Source: Paratrimastix pyriformis (lineage: Eukaryota > Preaxostyla > Paratrimastigidae). Taken from it: DNA of 64,000 nt. The first letter of the stretch is position 1; each line of letters begins with the position of its first letter. A program made the translations under genes and the position numbers. The notes beneath the pieces were generated by a model. That model did not search any database. It was not told the DNA's origin and worked only from the letters and a program-made list of their open reading frames with translations. Location: positions 806,001 to 870,000 of the forward strand of contig JAPMOS010000008.1 of assembly GCA_027972325.1 (NCBI GenBank). The letters run 5' to 3'. Below are positions 40,776 through 52,900 of the stretch, piece after piece.

Positions 40776-43700
40776 ATGAAAATAGCTGTGACAGGCTGTA
40801 CACACGGGGAGCTGGAGCAGATATATGGGATGCTCCAGGACCTGGAAGCATGCACTCCAGGGCTCCACATTGATCTCGTGATTTGTACGGGTGATTTTCA
40901 GTCAATGCGCAATGAGGAGGACATGTGCGCCATGAAGTGCCCGGATAAGTTTCTTGATATGGGGTCTTTCCATAAATACTATACTGGGCAGTTGGTTGCC
41001 CCATATCTGACCGTATTCGTCGGCGGTAACCACGAAGCCTCAAATCATCTTTGGGAACTGTCTGCGTGCCCCCTTTGTGCTCGACGATCTCACTATTCTC
41101 CTTCGCACATCAGATACTATGGTGGATGGGTGTGTCACAATATCTTCTATTTAGGCCGTGCTGGCGTCTTTTGGTACAAGGGTCTTCGCATTGCGGGTCT
41201 CTCAGGCATCTACAACGGGGGCGATTTCAGTCGGGGTCTGGAGCGGGTTGCCCCGGCGCCTTTCCTCACCTCTTTCGCACAGATCGGGTGCCCGTCCCAC
41301 CTTTGGTTGACTTGGGCGCAAAGGCGTCCGTCTTCCACATCCGCGAATTCGACGTGAACCGGCTGATGAAGATCACGCCCCCGGTGGACATCCTGGTGTC
41401 GCACGACTGGCCCACTAACGCCGCCAAGAATGGCGACACGGAGGAGCTCTTTCGGAGGAAGCCAGACTTTCGCGACGAGGTCGGGGCTTGCTGGCGGCAC
41501 GGCGTCCATCTCACCGCCCGCCCGTCTTCGGTCTCTGGTCTCTGTCTCCCGTGCGCAGGTGAACCGAGATGCCCTGGGGAATCCCCACCTCCAACGCCTT
41601 GGGGCACACCTCGGGCCCAGCTTCCACTTCGCCTCGCACCTGCACATCAAGTACGCGGCCCTCCTCCCGGCCCAGGGGAACCCCGCCGCTATGGCACCCT
41701 CCCGCAGCGGGCTGAACACCCTCAGCACCACCCTGCCCAGGGCGACCCGCTTCCTGGCGCTGGACAAGATTCGAGACCCCCAGGGCAGAATCCGCCAGTG
41801 CCTCCAGGTCTATCCCTGCCCGTGGTTGGGCCAGCCGGGACTGATCTGTGGTCCGGCCCGGTCAGATTGCCGAGGTGGAGGCCCCCCAGCCCCAACAGCC
41901 CTTGCAGTACGACGCCGAGTGGCTGGCCATCATCAAGGCCACCCACCCGCTCCTCCGAGTCGTTCAGGAGCCGCGCGGCCCCGCCTTGGTGCTGCCCCGC
42001 CCAGCCGAGTCGGTCCTCGCCTTCCCCTTGCCCTCGCCGACGGCATCACCAGGGCCTCTTTTCTCTTTTTCTGACGGGATTTTCCCTTTCCCTTTCCCTT
42101 TCCCTTTCCCTTTCCCTTTCCCTTTCCTTTCCTCCTCCTCCCCCTCCCTCCCTCCCTCCCTCCCTCCCTCCCCTCCCTCCCTCCCTCCCCGGCTTCCTCC
42201 CCGGCTTCCTCCCGGCTTCCTCCCCGGCTTCCTCCCCGGCTTCCTCCCCGGCTTCCTCCCCGGCTTCCTCCCCGGCTTCCTCCCCGGCTTCCTCCCCGGC
42301 TTCCTCCCCGGCTTCCTCCCCGGCTTCCTCCCCGGCTTCCTCCCCGGCTTCCTCCCCGGCTTCCTCCCCTGCTTCTTTCCTTCTTCTCGCCTTCAGCTAC
42401 GGCGGAGCGGCAGCGCTGGACACTGCGTCCGTCAACGCCATCCGGAACCTCTTCCTCAACAATTTCACGGTTCCCCACAACTTTGAGCCGCTCCCTGCCG
42501 CCCAGATGGGCACTCCCGCTCAGCCCCAGCATGGCGGGTCTCGGGGCGCCAGGAAACGCACCCCAGGTCCGCCCCGGCACGGTTCGCGGGTGCCGCTATG
42601 CTCTTTTGCCTTTTTCTGGCCCGGCTTCTCTCACCCGCAGCCCCCTACCGGACGAGTCCCCAAACGACGGCCTTGCTGACCCGACTGGGGCTCCAGCCCT
42701 TCCCCGCCGCCCTGGGCGCCTCAAGTTCCCACGCGGGCTACGGCTGCCCCCCGGCGCCCGTCGGAGCCGTCCCCATGGCGCCGGGCGACGTCGTGCAGCA
42801 GCTGTCGGTCGAGGCGCAGCGTTCCAGGACGCCCCCCCTCGTTGGTCTGCCCCACCCTCCTTGTTGGTCTGCCCCCGTGCCGACTGCATGGTTTCCCGCA
42901 CCTCGGTCTTTCCGTCGGCCAGAGAGCAACCCGGAGGAGATCTCGCTGGACGACGAGGGACCCATGATGCGCATCGCCCCTCCCGCGGACGGAGGCAGCA
43001 ACCCAGAAGAGATTCCGCTGGATGACGCGGTCATCGCCCCTCCGACGCCGGCCTCCGCTCCCGCTGCCCCCACGGCGCCCGCTGCCCCCACGGCGCCCGC
43101 TGCCCCCACGGCGCCCGCTGCCCCCACGGCCCCGGCACCTGTCGCCCCTGTGGCTCCCGCCGCCCCCACGGCGCCAGTGGTTCCAGCTGCGCCCGCCCCC
43201 AAAGCCCCAACCAAGGTGACTGCTTTTGCGCCTCGTGCCCTGTCCCTGCCTCCGCCCAAGAAGGCCCTTCTCCCCACCCCGCCCTCGAAGCCGCAAGCCG
43301 CTCCCTCGACCGCGATGCCCATCGACCCGAACAGCCCCTTCCAGCGGCGGCTGGCGCAGCTGAAGGCCCAGGATGCTTGGCAAACCCTGCCGCACGATTC
43401 ATCCAAAAGCGACACCCCGCCGCTCCTGCGGCAGCCCCTGCCCCCGCCCCCGCCCCTGCTGCGCACCCCCCGGGCAAGAAGGCCGGGATGGCCATGTTCG
43501 TCCACTCCACCCAGCAGTACAGCACCACCGCAACCCCGCCGCCCTCGGAGTCGCCCCCACTTGCACTCGCATCTCCCAAGCCCGCCCAGCCCGGGCCCAG
43601 CTCGCATGCCCACGGCGGGATCGGCTTCGCCCCCTCAGGCCCGGCCGCCCACTCCGAATCGGCAGCTGGGGCCGGACTGGGCGACCTGCTGTCGGAATAC

Positions 43701-44294
43701 GCCGACGAGGACGAGGGCCCGGCTCCCGTCCCTGCCCCAGCGCCGGCGCCGAGGGGGCCGACCAAGCAGGTCAGGACCCCCGAGGGCGCCGACTTCTGGA
43801 GCGGCCTGAAGCTGCCTGCCGCGGCCGGGGCGAGTCGGCTCGATAGGCTGGCGGCCACCCTGGGGAGCGGGGGCCCCGGCCAGCCCCGCGCCCTCTCGAG
43901 CCACAAGACCGCCCCACAGCCCTTGGCGGCCATGGGGGACCCACTCTTGGAGGGCGTGGCGGAGGATGATGACAAGGACCTGGAGGCCGAGCCCGAGGAG
44001 GACGAGGAGGAGAGCTACCAGCGGCGCCGAGCCGAGGCGGCCGCCCGGATGGGGGCTCGCCACAGGCGCGACCCGACCCCCGATGAGGACGCGGATGCAG
44101 GCGAGGAGGAGGAGGAGGAGGAGGAGTATGCAGTCGTCCAACGGATGTACAAAAAGGAGTACCAAGGGGCGCCGGACCCCCGGATGCCTCTGCCCCCGGC
44201 CTCCTTCCTCGGGGATGCCGACGACGAGGCCTCTCACCCACCTCAGGCCAAGGGAGGCCCCTCGCTGCTGGAGCTGCTGCCGAGGCCCCTCTAA
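40776..44294 (+). CDS. DBR1: RNA lariat debranching enzyme DBR1
   Basis: Exons 40776-41059, 41114-41235, 41283-41479, 41559-41807, 41866-42008, 42397-42566, 42641-42820 and one from 42923. DBR1 is a nuclear metallophosphoesterase that cuts the 2'-5' branch of excised intron lariats. Motifs: MKIAVTGCTHGELEQIYGML, ICTGDFQSMRNEEDM, VGGNHEASNHLWEL, NIFYLGRAGVFWYKGLRIAG, GLSGIYNGGDFSR, LVSHDWPTNAAKNG, SFHFASHLHIKYAAL and FLALDK, all as in the family. The C-terminal region conserved in DBR1 follows (YRTSPQTTALLTRLGL, NPEEISLDD, repeated as NPEEIPLDD). Then comes a long Ala/Pro-rich, later acidic tail ending in LLELLPRPL at 44294. Around 43370-43410 the reading changes frame without an obvious GT-AG intron: either an unrecognised intron or a base-call error. 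Intron 5 (42009-42396) is packed with repeats. Confidence 0.93.
42075..42131. repeat. (TTTCCC)n repeat in DBR1 intron 5
   Basis: Eight or so copies of the hexamer TTTCCC, followed by CCCT repeats up to about 42188. Both are pure pyrimidine on the coding strand. Confidence 0.85.
42186..42372. repeat. 12-bp minisatellite (CGGCTTCCTCCC)n in DBR1 intron 5
   Basis: About fifteen near-perfect 12-bp units directly before the acceptor CGCCTTCAG at 42396. Together with the TTTCCC array it makes most of this 388-nt intron. Confidence 0.9.
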
Positions 44295-44448
44295 GCTCGG
44301 CTGCCCGCCAACCCGCGACTGGAAGATGCGAGCGAACAGGCGCACCTCATTGTTCCTTGATATTGGGCACCTCATTGTTATTTGGTCCGGAGACTGTACA
44401 GGGGGAGGGGTTTTCGGCGGGGGGAGGGTCCACGGGGTGGGGGCGGGT

Positions 44449-47400
44449 TTACTGCATGGAGAGCAGGATGGCGGCCGAGTCGGCGGCGAGGGTGGCGATG
44501 CCCTCGGGCTTCGAGCGGACGGAGACCTTGCAGGCGAGGGTGCCCGCGGGGGTGGGCCGGAAGGCGGCCTCGACGAAGAACTCGGACTCGAAGACCCGGG
44601 TGGTGCCGTACAGGTAGACAATGACCAGGTCCTCGACCCGCTTGCGGGCCACCTCGAACAGGTTGCGCGCCTTGAGGAGCCCCAGGCAGGTCTCCAGCGG
44701 GTAGACCCGCTCCAGGATGCGGGTCTGCTCGGCCTGCTCGCCCAGCGCTGCGCCAAGCCCAACCCAACCCAACCAGAGGAAGCCGTGTGAGGGAGGCCGC
44801 TTGGGGAGGAGGGGAGGCACACGTGGGGCAGCCGCGAAGGCTCGTCAGACAGGGGCACGTGTCTCCACGGCCCCCCATGTTGCTCAATCAGGGTGCTCAG
44901 CTGTCCCTATGTGTGATCATCATCCAAGCCTCCTTCCCCTTGCCGGGTGCGCGCAGGCAGGTGGGTGGGTGTGGGCTGGGTCAGGCCGAGCTGGCCGTGC
45001 GGACCCTGGAAGCGCTCGGCAAAGGCGGGCCGCTCGATGGAGGCGCCGGGGGTGGTGACGCAGAGGAGCGAGACGGTGCCGTTGAAGAAGTGCACCCCCG
45101 TGAAGGCGTTGCTGAGGGCCATGGGCACCGTGCACAGGGTCCGTGGGTCGGCCCCGTCCCAGGGGGCCTGGTGGCCGGGCTGCAGGTCGCACCGGACGAA
45201 GACCGAGACCGACTTGCCGGGGGTCAGGGCCGTGGGCAGGGTCATGGTCGAGGGCACGACACCGAAGCTGCACAGCCACCGCCCACCGCCCCGTTCCCAC
45301 CACACCAGCGTCCCGAAGAAGAGCACGCGAACCGGTGAGCAGACGGGCACGGCGGCACGCGAATGGCCGGGAGGGGTGATCTTGTCAGACAGGGGCACGT
45401 GTCTCCACGGCCCCCCATGTTGCTCAATCAGGGTGCTCAGCTGTCCCTATGTGTGATCATCATCCAAGTGCCCATGGGTGGGCTCGGTGCAGCGCCGGCG
45501 GGGGGGCCGGGATGGCCGGGGCCGCGGACCCGTTCTTGTTGAACTGGAACTCGAACTCGGGCGGGATGACCTCGGTGCTGAGGTTCTCGGCCAGCATGTC
45601 CAGCCCCAGGACGCCCCCACGCAGCACGAAGTCGCCCGTCAGCTGGAAGCCCTTGGCCGTCCGCTGGGCCAGCAGCACCGTCGTGGGCCGCCGCTCGGGC
45701 AGGGCGCCCTCGGCCGTGACGGGGACGGCAGCCGCGGCGGGTGCGGCGACGGGTGCGGGGGCGACGGGAGCCGGGGTCGGCATGACCAGCCCGGCAGCCT
45801 GGGCGGCCGTTGCGGGGGCGGGGGCGGCCAGGGAGGCGAGCCCGGGCAGGAGGTCGCCCTCGGCCACGGCCTGGGCGGCGGCGGCGACGGCCTCGCGGCG
45901 GGCGGCGTCATCGCCCGAGCCGGAGGTGGCGCCCTCGATGGGCTCGTCGGCCCCGGAGGTCAGCTCCATCTGGGGGGCGGCCATGCCCGGCTGGGCCTTG
46001 GGGACGGCCAGCTTGGCGTTGGTGATGAAGGTCTCGGGGGGCCGGTGGAAGACCGAGGCCAGGGTGGCCATCTGGGGGATCAGCTCGTCCAGCAGCTCGG
46101 GCGCAATGGTCGTCGTCGGGGCCGTGATGGGCGGCCGCGGGGCCAGGACAACCTCCTGCACGGCGAGAGCAGAGCAGAGCAGAGCAGAGCAGAGCAGAGC
46201 AGAGCAGAGCAGGGCGCATGGTCAGCAAGGGGGACGACGGCCGCGGGTGGAAGCGGGGCGGGCAGCGCAGGCAGAGCCTCAGTTCTGGTGCCAAACGATC
46301 ACAGCCCTTCCCAAACCCCCACAGGGGGGGCAGGGGGGTCTCACCGATAGGAGAGTAACGTCAGTGGGTCTGACGGATCATCACCGGCTCGAAGGGGCGG
46401 GCCCGACGGCGGGCAGGGCAGGGGACGGACCCGGGCCGTGTCGAGGGAGGCCGAGAGGAGCCGCCAGTAGACGAAGCCGCGGTCGCGCAGGTCGGGGTTG
46501 TCGCTCTTCTGGGTGGCCATCTTGAGGACCTTGTGCACCAGGGGCTGGGTGTCGTGCTGCACCTTGAGGAACATCTTCACCACGGCCGTCAGGATCTGCA
46601 GCTGCACGGCGGGGGTCTCGTCGTGGAAGTTCTCCACGAAGTAGGTCTCGAAGATCTGGTCGGGGTTCTCGATCCGGTCGCTGTACTCGCCCAGGATCCA
46701 GATCATGGCCGCCTTGGCCTCGGGCTCGTCCAGGCTCTCCAGCTTGTCGCACAGCTTGACGATGATGCCCTCGTACTTGTGGGGGTACTTGCGGAAGATG
46801 TCCCGGATGACCACGATGGACTCCTGCACGACGTAGTTGACCTGGCTGTTGTCGATCAGGTTCACCAGCGCGTCGACGCACTGGTCGGCGGCGTTGTCCA
46901 GCTTGATGGCGCACCGGCCGATGGCCCGGACGGCCTTCCGGACGAACTCCACGTCGACCTCGGTGGCGTACTCCTTCAGCTCGGCCAGCACCTGGGCGAT
47001 GTTGGGGTCCTCGACCAGCAGCATCATGATCTCGAGCTTCTCCATCTTGACGTACAGCGGGTCGTTGTACTTGCAGAAGAACACCTTGATCTCCGACTGC
47101 AGCAGCCCGGGCCGCTTCTGGATGACCAGGTTGATGTTCCGCAGGGCCACGTAGCGGATCTCGGGCTGGGCCGAGAGCTGCGTCACCAGGGGCGGGGCCA
47201 TCTTGCGGCAGTACATCGTGACCGAGTCGGGGTTGGTCATGTAGTTCAGCAGCAGAAGCAGCAGCTTCACGCTCGACAGAACCACGGCCGAGTTGGCGTG
47301 GTTCAGCCGGGGCACAACACGCTCGGCAATCCGCTCGGCCTCATCAGCATCGGCGGGATGGTAAGTTGCAAGAGCATCCAAAATGAAGACTTGCCCCCAT

Positions 47401-48205
47401 CTATCCAAATCCAACCAACAGCGGTGTGAAAAGGAGGTGAAGGGTGAACGCAGACTCAGAGCAGGCATTCAGGGCAGCGAGAAGCTTGTTCAACTCTTCC
47501 TGGCGAATAACGAATATCTCCTGGCCAGGATTGACAGCCTGGATCTCCATCAGGGTGGCAACAGAGTTGGAGACAACCATGGGGTTGGCATCGCCAAGGA
47601 GGGTCTTCAGCATATCGATGAAGCCCTCATCGACGACCAGGTCGGGGGAAATATCATACATCTTTGCAACACCCAGAACGGCAGTCTTGCGCACGTACGG
47701 GTCGGGGTCCTTCAGCCCACGGCGGAGGGGCTCACAGAGATGCTCAGTGATGGAATCGACACGAATGCAACCCATAGTGCGAAGGGCCAAAGCACGCACC
47801 AAGGGATTGAGGTTTGCCGTGTCCTTTTGGAGAGGAGCGAGATATGAGGACGAGTCACAGCGCGGCAACGGACCTTGACGAAGGTGTTCACAGCAAGAAG
47901 AGCCAGATCCGGCTCGCTCTTGGAGTAGTTGATCAGGTAAAGGTACACAAGCTTTTTCATCTCCAGGTCGTCGGTTTGCATGTTCCGAATCACATCACTG
48001 AAGAGCTGAGACACATCAGTCCCAACAGTCATGGCAGCAATAATCTTCTTGATGGCATCCTTCTTCTTTTGGGGGTTGGCGCTGTTGAGATCAAGCTGGA
48101 ATTCACGGATCTCACCTGTGAACTTGATCAGGCAATCATGACATCGATGTGGGAAAAAAACAGACCTTTCCGAGATGTTGAGAAGAACTTCGAGTCGGAA
48201 GCCAT
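44449..48205 (-). CDS. beta-adaptin (AP-1/AP-2 large subunit)
   Basis: Seven minus-strand exons join perfectly: 48205-48166, 48115-47874, 47823-47456, 47400-46431, 46155-45530, 45267-45005, 44747-44449, total 2808 nt, 935 residues. Beta-adaptin is a large subunit of clathrin adaptor complexes at the trans-Golgi/endosome (AP-1) or plasma membrane (AP-2). The trunk is highly conserved: [177 protein letters not shown]. The hinge is Ala/Pro-rich and short, without a clear clathrin box; the ear follows ([37 protein letters not shown]). Many protists have one beta shared by AP-1 and AP-2; the two cannot be told apart here. The two introns nearest the 3' end share an 85-bp block. Confidence 0.97.
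44844..44928. repeat. 85-bp intronic repeat, copy 1
   Basis: Identical over 85 bases to 45384-45468, in the same orientation 540 bp apart. It lies inside the 257-nt beta-adaptin intron 44748-45004. It begins GTCAGACAGGGGCACGTG and ends CATCATCCAAG on the plus strand. It is AT-richer than its intron. Confidence 0.95.
45384..45468. repeat. 85-bp intronic repeat, copy 2
   Basis: Exact copy of 44844-44928, lying in the neighbouring 262-nt beta-adaptin intron 45268-45529. The flanking bases outside the 85-bp block differ, while the exon between them is unique, so this is not a tandem exon duplication. Confidence 0.95.
46168..46212. repeat. (AGAGC)n pentanucleotide repeat
   Basis: About nine AGAGC/AGCAG units just upstream (minus strand) of the exon starting EVVLAPRPP. 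On the coding strand it is CTCTG repeats ending near the acceptor and so doubles as a polypyrimidine tract. Confidence 0.85.
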
Positions 48206-48300
48206 CTCAGCTGCTGCGATGGCGAGTATATACCCCTGGTGGGAGGCACCCAAAGTCTGGCATGGCTTCGAAGACCTTTTTTTCGACTGTTCCCTCCTAG
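48206..48300. promoter_or_regulatory. 95-bp divergent promoter, beta-adaptin / lysozyme
   Basis: Both start codons are secure. The spacer contains a TATATA-like GAGTATATACCCC (48225-48237) and a T-run (TTTTTTTCGAC) 20 bp before the lysozyme ATG. Which gene the TATA-like element serves cannot be told. Confidence 0.6.
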
Positions 48301-49169
48301 ATGAAGGTTCTTGTGCTCCTTTCTCTCTTTGCCGTCATCGTTTCTGCAGACCGTTATGGTCTTGACATGGCCGTCCCAGTCAACGTCTCCACCTGGCGCT
48401 GCTGGTTGAACCAGGGTTTCTCTTTTGCCTCTGTTCGTGCTTACCACTCGTTTGGTGAGATTGACGAAAACGCCCCCGACAGCATTGCCAATGCCAGTCT
48501 GTCGGCTCATTTCATGGCACATCATTCTCCCTCCTGTAGTCGAGGCCGGGTTTGCTCCCGAAGATATGGCCGTATATCATTTCCCGTGCTGCTGTGGTGC
48601 CAAGAAGAGTGCCGATGTCCAAGTTGCCGAGGTTTGTTCCTCCAGCACCAGCCTTTCCTGACCGCCGCCCGTGCCCTGCTAGATGGTCGACTATCTTGCC
48701 CAATCCCAGACCAACTATAGCATCGTTTGGTTCGATGTGGAGACCAACCCGAGCCGGAACTGCGGCTGGTCGACTGACAGTCTGTCCCTCCCTTTCGTTC
48801 TCGCCTTGTGACCCGCCAATGCGGATGGTCCCCAGGCGACACCAACTGCGCCTTCCTGAAGGACCTCATCAGCGCCGCCGCCAGCCGGCACCTCGTTACG
48901 GGCATCTACGCCTCGAAGTATATGTGGCAGAGCATCATGGGTGGCGATCGCTGCACCGTGGGGGGCGACCTCCCTCTCTGGTCTGCCCACTCGGCGTTCG
49001 TCTGCTCACGTTCCCCACCCGGCACTGCAGGTACCCCCGCTATAACCAGGACCCGTCCTTCCAGGACTGGGCGCCCTTCGGCGGCTGGACGCAGCCCTAC
49101 ATGAAGCAGTACTGGGACCACGAGCCCCACTGCGGCGTCGACGCGGATGTCAGCTGGCGGCCCAACTAA
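48301..49169 (+). CDS. secreted GH25-type lysozyme
   Basis: Five exons (48301-48496, 48540-48631, 48683-48779, 48836-48980, 49031-49169) give 669 nt, 222 residues. The N-terminus is a clear signal peptide (MKVLVLLSLFAVIVSAD). The mature chain starts YGLDMAVPVNVSTW and follows the GH25 pattern seen in nematode and protist lysozymes: FASVRAYHSFGEID, MVDYLAQSQTNYSIVWFDVE with the catalytic acidic DxE, HLVTGIYASKYMWQSIMGG, LPLWYPRYNQDPSFQDWAPF, and the C-terminal VDADVSWRPN. It carries many Cys for disulfides. The family hydrolyses peptidoglycan; secretion or delivery to phagosomes is likely, fitting a bacterivore. Donors are GTCTGT, GTTTGT, GTCTGT, GTCTGC. The first exons are AT-rich, the last GC-rich. 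Confidence 0.93.
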
Positions 49170-49441
49170 AGCCATCGCCCGCCACTTGCAGTCCAGGCCC
49201 CAGCCCAGCCCAGCACGGCGGCGCAGCCGTGCGGTTCGCAAAACTGCTGACGCCAGACAGCACGGCGGGGCTGCGGCGGGGCTGGAACCAACTTCTCTTG
49301 CTCCCTTCCCTCCGAATAACATTCTCTGCTCTGCTGCACCCCCCGCGTGCCAGCCGATCAATAGGCCCCACGATGAACGTGGAACGGGAGAGAGATGGTA
49401 GGGGGTGGTTCCTTGAGTGCGATCGATGCCGTCTGGGGCGC

Positions 49442-49881
49442 TCATCGTCTGGGGCGCGGGGCCAGGGCGGCCGTGGCGGGTCTGCGCTTGGCGGGCAGCC
49501 TGCGGGCGAGGGTCGGGTGCACCTCGACCTTGCTCTTGCTCCGCCGCGGTGCCGCCGCCGCGGGGGCCCCCCGGGGCTCCTCCTGCTTGGGCGCGGCGGG
49601 CGCGGCGGGCTCGGGGTCGGCCAGGGTGGCCGTGGGCATGGGGACCCCCTGGGGGCCCTTGCCGGGGGGGGGGCGGGGGCACCGGCGGGCTGCGGGCCGC
49701 GGGAGGCCTGGGCAAGGAGGGCCGCGACCTCGTCGGCCCACTCGGGCACCACCGCCGAGACGGTGCGCAGGTAGTGCCGCGTGGTGATGATGTACTCCGT
49801 GTACAGGACGCTCTCGGGCAGCGAGGACAGCCTGCGGGCCGCCGGCACACACACGTCGCGGTCGGTGAGCGCGTCCTTCCC

Positions 49882-49916
<35 letters not shown>

Positions 49917-52900
49917 GCACGCGCAAAGGGTCGGAGGGAAGTGGCCACGGACCCGAGTTGGGCCTGGTCCTTGAACTTGGACGAGCCCCGCTTGCGGGCG
50001 CCCCGCTGCCGGGCGGCTGCGGTTGCGAGGAGGGACGAGGTCGGGTGGAGCCCCACCACCTCGCTGGTCGTGGTCAGCCTGCGCCCCACCGACGGCACCC
50101 CAACGCCCCCAGCCGGCACCGGGCAAGGTGAGGGCGGCAAGGTGAGAGGGCAAGGTGAGAGGGCAAGGTGAGGGCGGCAAGGTGAGAGGGCAAGGTGAGG
50201 GCGAGGGCAATGACGAGGGACGGGGCGATGACGAGGGGCTGCGGACTTGTACTGTGCCCGCTGGTTGGGGACCCGGTGGGCGAGGTGGGTCGGGAAGCCG
50301 CTCAGCAGGGCCTTCAGGATGGGGGCCGGGTCCCGCGACAGCAGCGAGGCGCCCCCTTGGTCTGGCCAGGGAGGAGGGAGGGAGGAGAGAGGATGGATGG
50401 ATGGATGGACGGACGGATGCAGGGAGGGGGACGAAAGGGCGGATGGCCGAGAGGGTGTGGCTGTGCGCACCTTTGGCCGAGACGGCGGCCGTGGCCGCGG
50501 GGCCGGTGGTCGCGAGGCCCGGGTTGAGGCCCAGCTGGGCGCAGTAGCCGGCCAGCTGCAGGCGGACGGCCCAGACCCGCTCCAGCGAGCGCTGGTTGAG
50601 GAAGTGCTCCCGGCACCAGTGGGCCACCCCCCGCGTCCGGGCCGTGGCCGGCAGGCACTCGGCCCCCGTCAGGCCCCGCAGTGCACGGGGCGGAGGCCGC
50701 CGCAGGTCCAGCCGCGCCGTCGCTGCGTAGGCCTCGAAGGCCCGGAGCAGCGTCAGGTGGTCGCCTGCACACGCGCCAACCGGGCCCCAAACCGGGCCCC
50801 AAGCATGCGACAAGCGATGCCAAATGGAAGGGCCGAGGCCGCCGTGTCTTGCTGTGTCTGCTGTGCCCTGCTGTGCCCTGTTGTGCCCGCCTATGCCCGT
50901 TGAGCGGTGTTGTGCATTGTCATGCCTGCCGTGGTGCGCTGCGGGGTGGCGGGGGTGGGGGTGGGGGTGGGGGTGGGGGGCTGCGGGGCGGACGGACCCT
51001 CGGGGGCCATGAACTGGGCCCGGGCTCTGAGGGCCCGCTGGCGGCCATCCTCGGAGGGCGGCGTGAAGAAGACGTTCTCGACCGAGAGCATGGCCGTGAT
51101 GCTGAGCAGCTCCGAGGTGCACCCCAGGTGCTGCGGGGGATGCAAGAGGGGCACAGGGCCAGCAGGGGCGGGGGATGCAAGAGGCCGACAGGGGGAGGAG
51201 CGTGAGCAGGGGCGCGGGCGGGTGGAGAGCGAGGTGGGCGCAGCCTGCGACCGCCCATCCACGGCTCCCCTGCCCCTGCCCCTGCCCATGCCCATGCCCC
51301 TCATGCCCGTCCGGGTCCCCATGTCCACGTCCATGTGCCCACCTGCGCCCGATCCATTGGCGGGGGCTGGCGGGGGTCCCGGCGGACCTGGGAGACGATG
51401 ATGGCCTTGGCGAAGGGCGGGTCGAGGGGGAAGGCGGCCATCTGGCGGCCCAGCGGCTCGGCCAGGGCCCCCTGGGGGGTCAGGGCCCCCAGCCGGACCA
51501 GGGTGGCCGTGGCCTGGGCAAGGTGGGCCTCCGTGGGCCGGTCGATGAGGTCGAAGGCCCCCACGTCCTCGATGCCCATGCACTTCAGCTGCAGCACAAA
51601 GGCCGCCAGGCTGCCCGCCAGGGAGGGATGGAGGGCCATTCGAGGGCAGGGCGAGGGCCAGAGCGGGGCGTGAAGGCAGGCCAGGAACCGGGACCGAGGC
51701 GGGGGCGGGGGCGGGGCGGGGCGAGGTGGTGGGCCGTGGGAGCGGGGGCGGGGCCTGCGGACTTGCAGCGGAGGATCTCGGGCACGGTGTGCTCCTGGAG
51801 CTCCTTCTGGTAGGTCTCCTCGGTGTACAGCCGGTAGCACCGGCCGGGCGCCTGCAGCACCAGCGGGGTGGTCAGGCCAGCCGGTCAGGCCCAGGGAGGG
51901 GGGGGGGGGGGGGGGGGGGGCATCCGGCGCCGAGGGCACAGGGGGGAGGACGAGAGCCCGGCCGAGGGAGGGGCAGGCGCGGGGGGCGGAGCGGGAGTGT
52001 TGACCTCGCGACCGGCACGGCCGGCCCGCTGGCGGGCAGCGTCGCGTGAGATGGGCGAGACGAGCAGCGAGTCCATGCCCGTGTGGGGATGGAAGGCCCG
52101 CTGCTTGACCAGGCCCGTGTCGATGACGTACCTGCCCCGAGACGCCCATCCGCACGCGGCACCGCGCCATCCACCGACACCATCCACCCACCGACACCGA
52201 TACCATCCACCGACACCATCCATCCACCGACGCCATCCATCCACCGACACCATCCACCGACACCATCCACCGACACCATCCACCGACACCATCCGCAGGG
52301 TCAGCTCCGATCATCGGGGCCATGGGCCGCGCCTCCCACATGCCGCCCGCAGGCAAAGAAGAGGCGGGGCGGGGGCGGGGCCGGCTGTGCGGACCGGATG
52401 CCGGAGATGGTGAGGGAGGTCTCGGCGATGTTGGTGGCCAGGATGACCTGCCCCGCCCGAGCCGTCAGCCCCACCCCACCCCACCCCACCCCCCACCCCC
52501 CACCCCCGCATCGATGCCGCCCAGAAACGCCAAACGCCCAAACGCCCATCGGCAGGTGAGCATCCAGGCGGGGGGCACCCACCCGTGTTGCCCAAGGGGT
52601 GCCTGCCTGTCTGCCTGTCCGGGGTGGTGCAGACCTTGCGGGTGCCGGGGGGCGCGGGCTCGAAGACCAGCTGCTGCTTCTCGAAGGGCAGCGCCCCGTA
52701 GATGGGCCGGACGGCCATCCGCAGGGTCGTGCCCAGGGTCGTGGGCCCGATGAGCCCCTCCTCCTCCGAGGCCGCCGGGGCCTGCTTGGGGGCGGGCCCC
52801 TGGGCTCCACTGCGGGGGGCGGCCGGGATGGCCCCGTCGGCCCCGTCGAGGTCCTGCTCGCCCTCGGGGATGCCCCCGGCCTCGCCATCCTCGTCGTCCT

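Noticed and set aside
40741-41043. Extending the LRR gene upstream to 41043 as one long minus-strand frame
   Set aside because: That extension overlaps the first exon of DBR1 antisense, whereas a 27-nt first exon with a 50-nt GTCTGC-AG intron gives a natural start at 40733.
42075-42131. (TTTCCC)n as an interstitial telomere
   Set aside because: The reverse complement GGGAAA is not a known telomere repeat; the array is one of several pyrimidine repeats in a single DBR1 intron.
48301-49169. Bacterial horizontal transfer of the lysozyme gene as a recent event
   Set aside because: It has four introns with the host donor consensus and host GC gradient, and GH25 enzymes of this type are known in many eukaryotes, so recent transfer is not supported.
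52165-52290. Telomere-like repeat
   Set aside because: The unit (CACCGACACCATC) does not resemble known telomere repeats and lies internally within a helicase intron.
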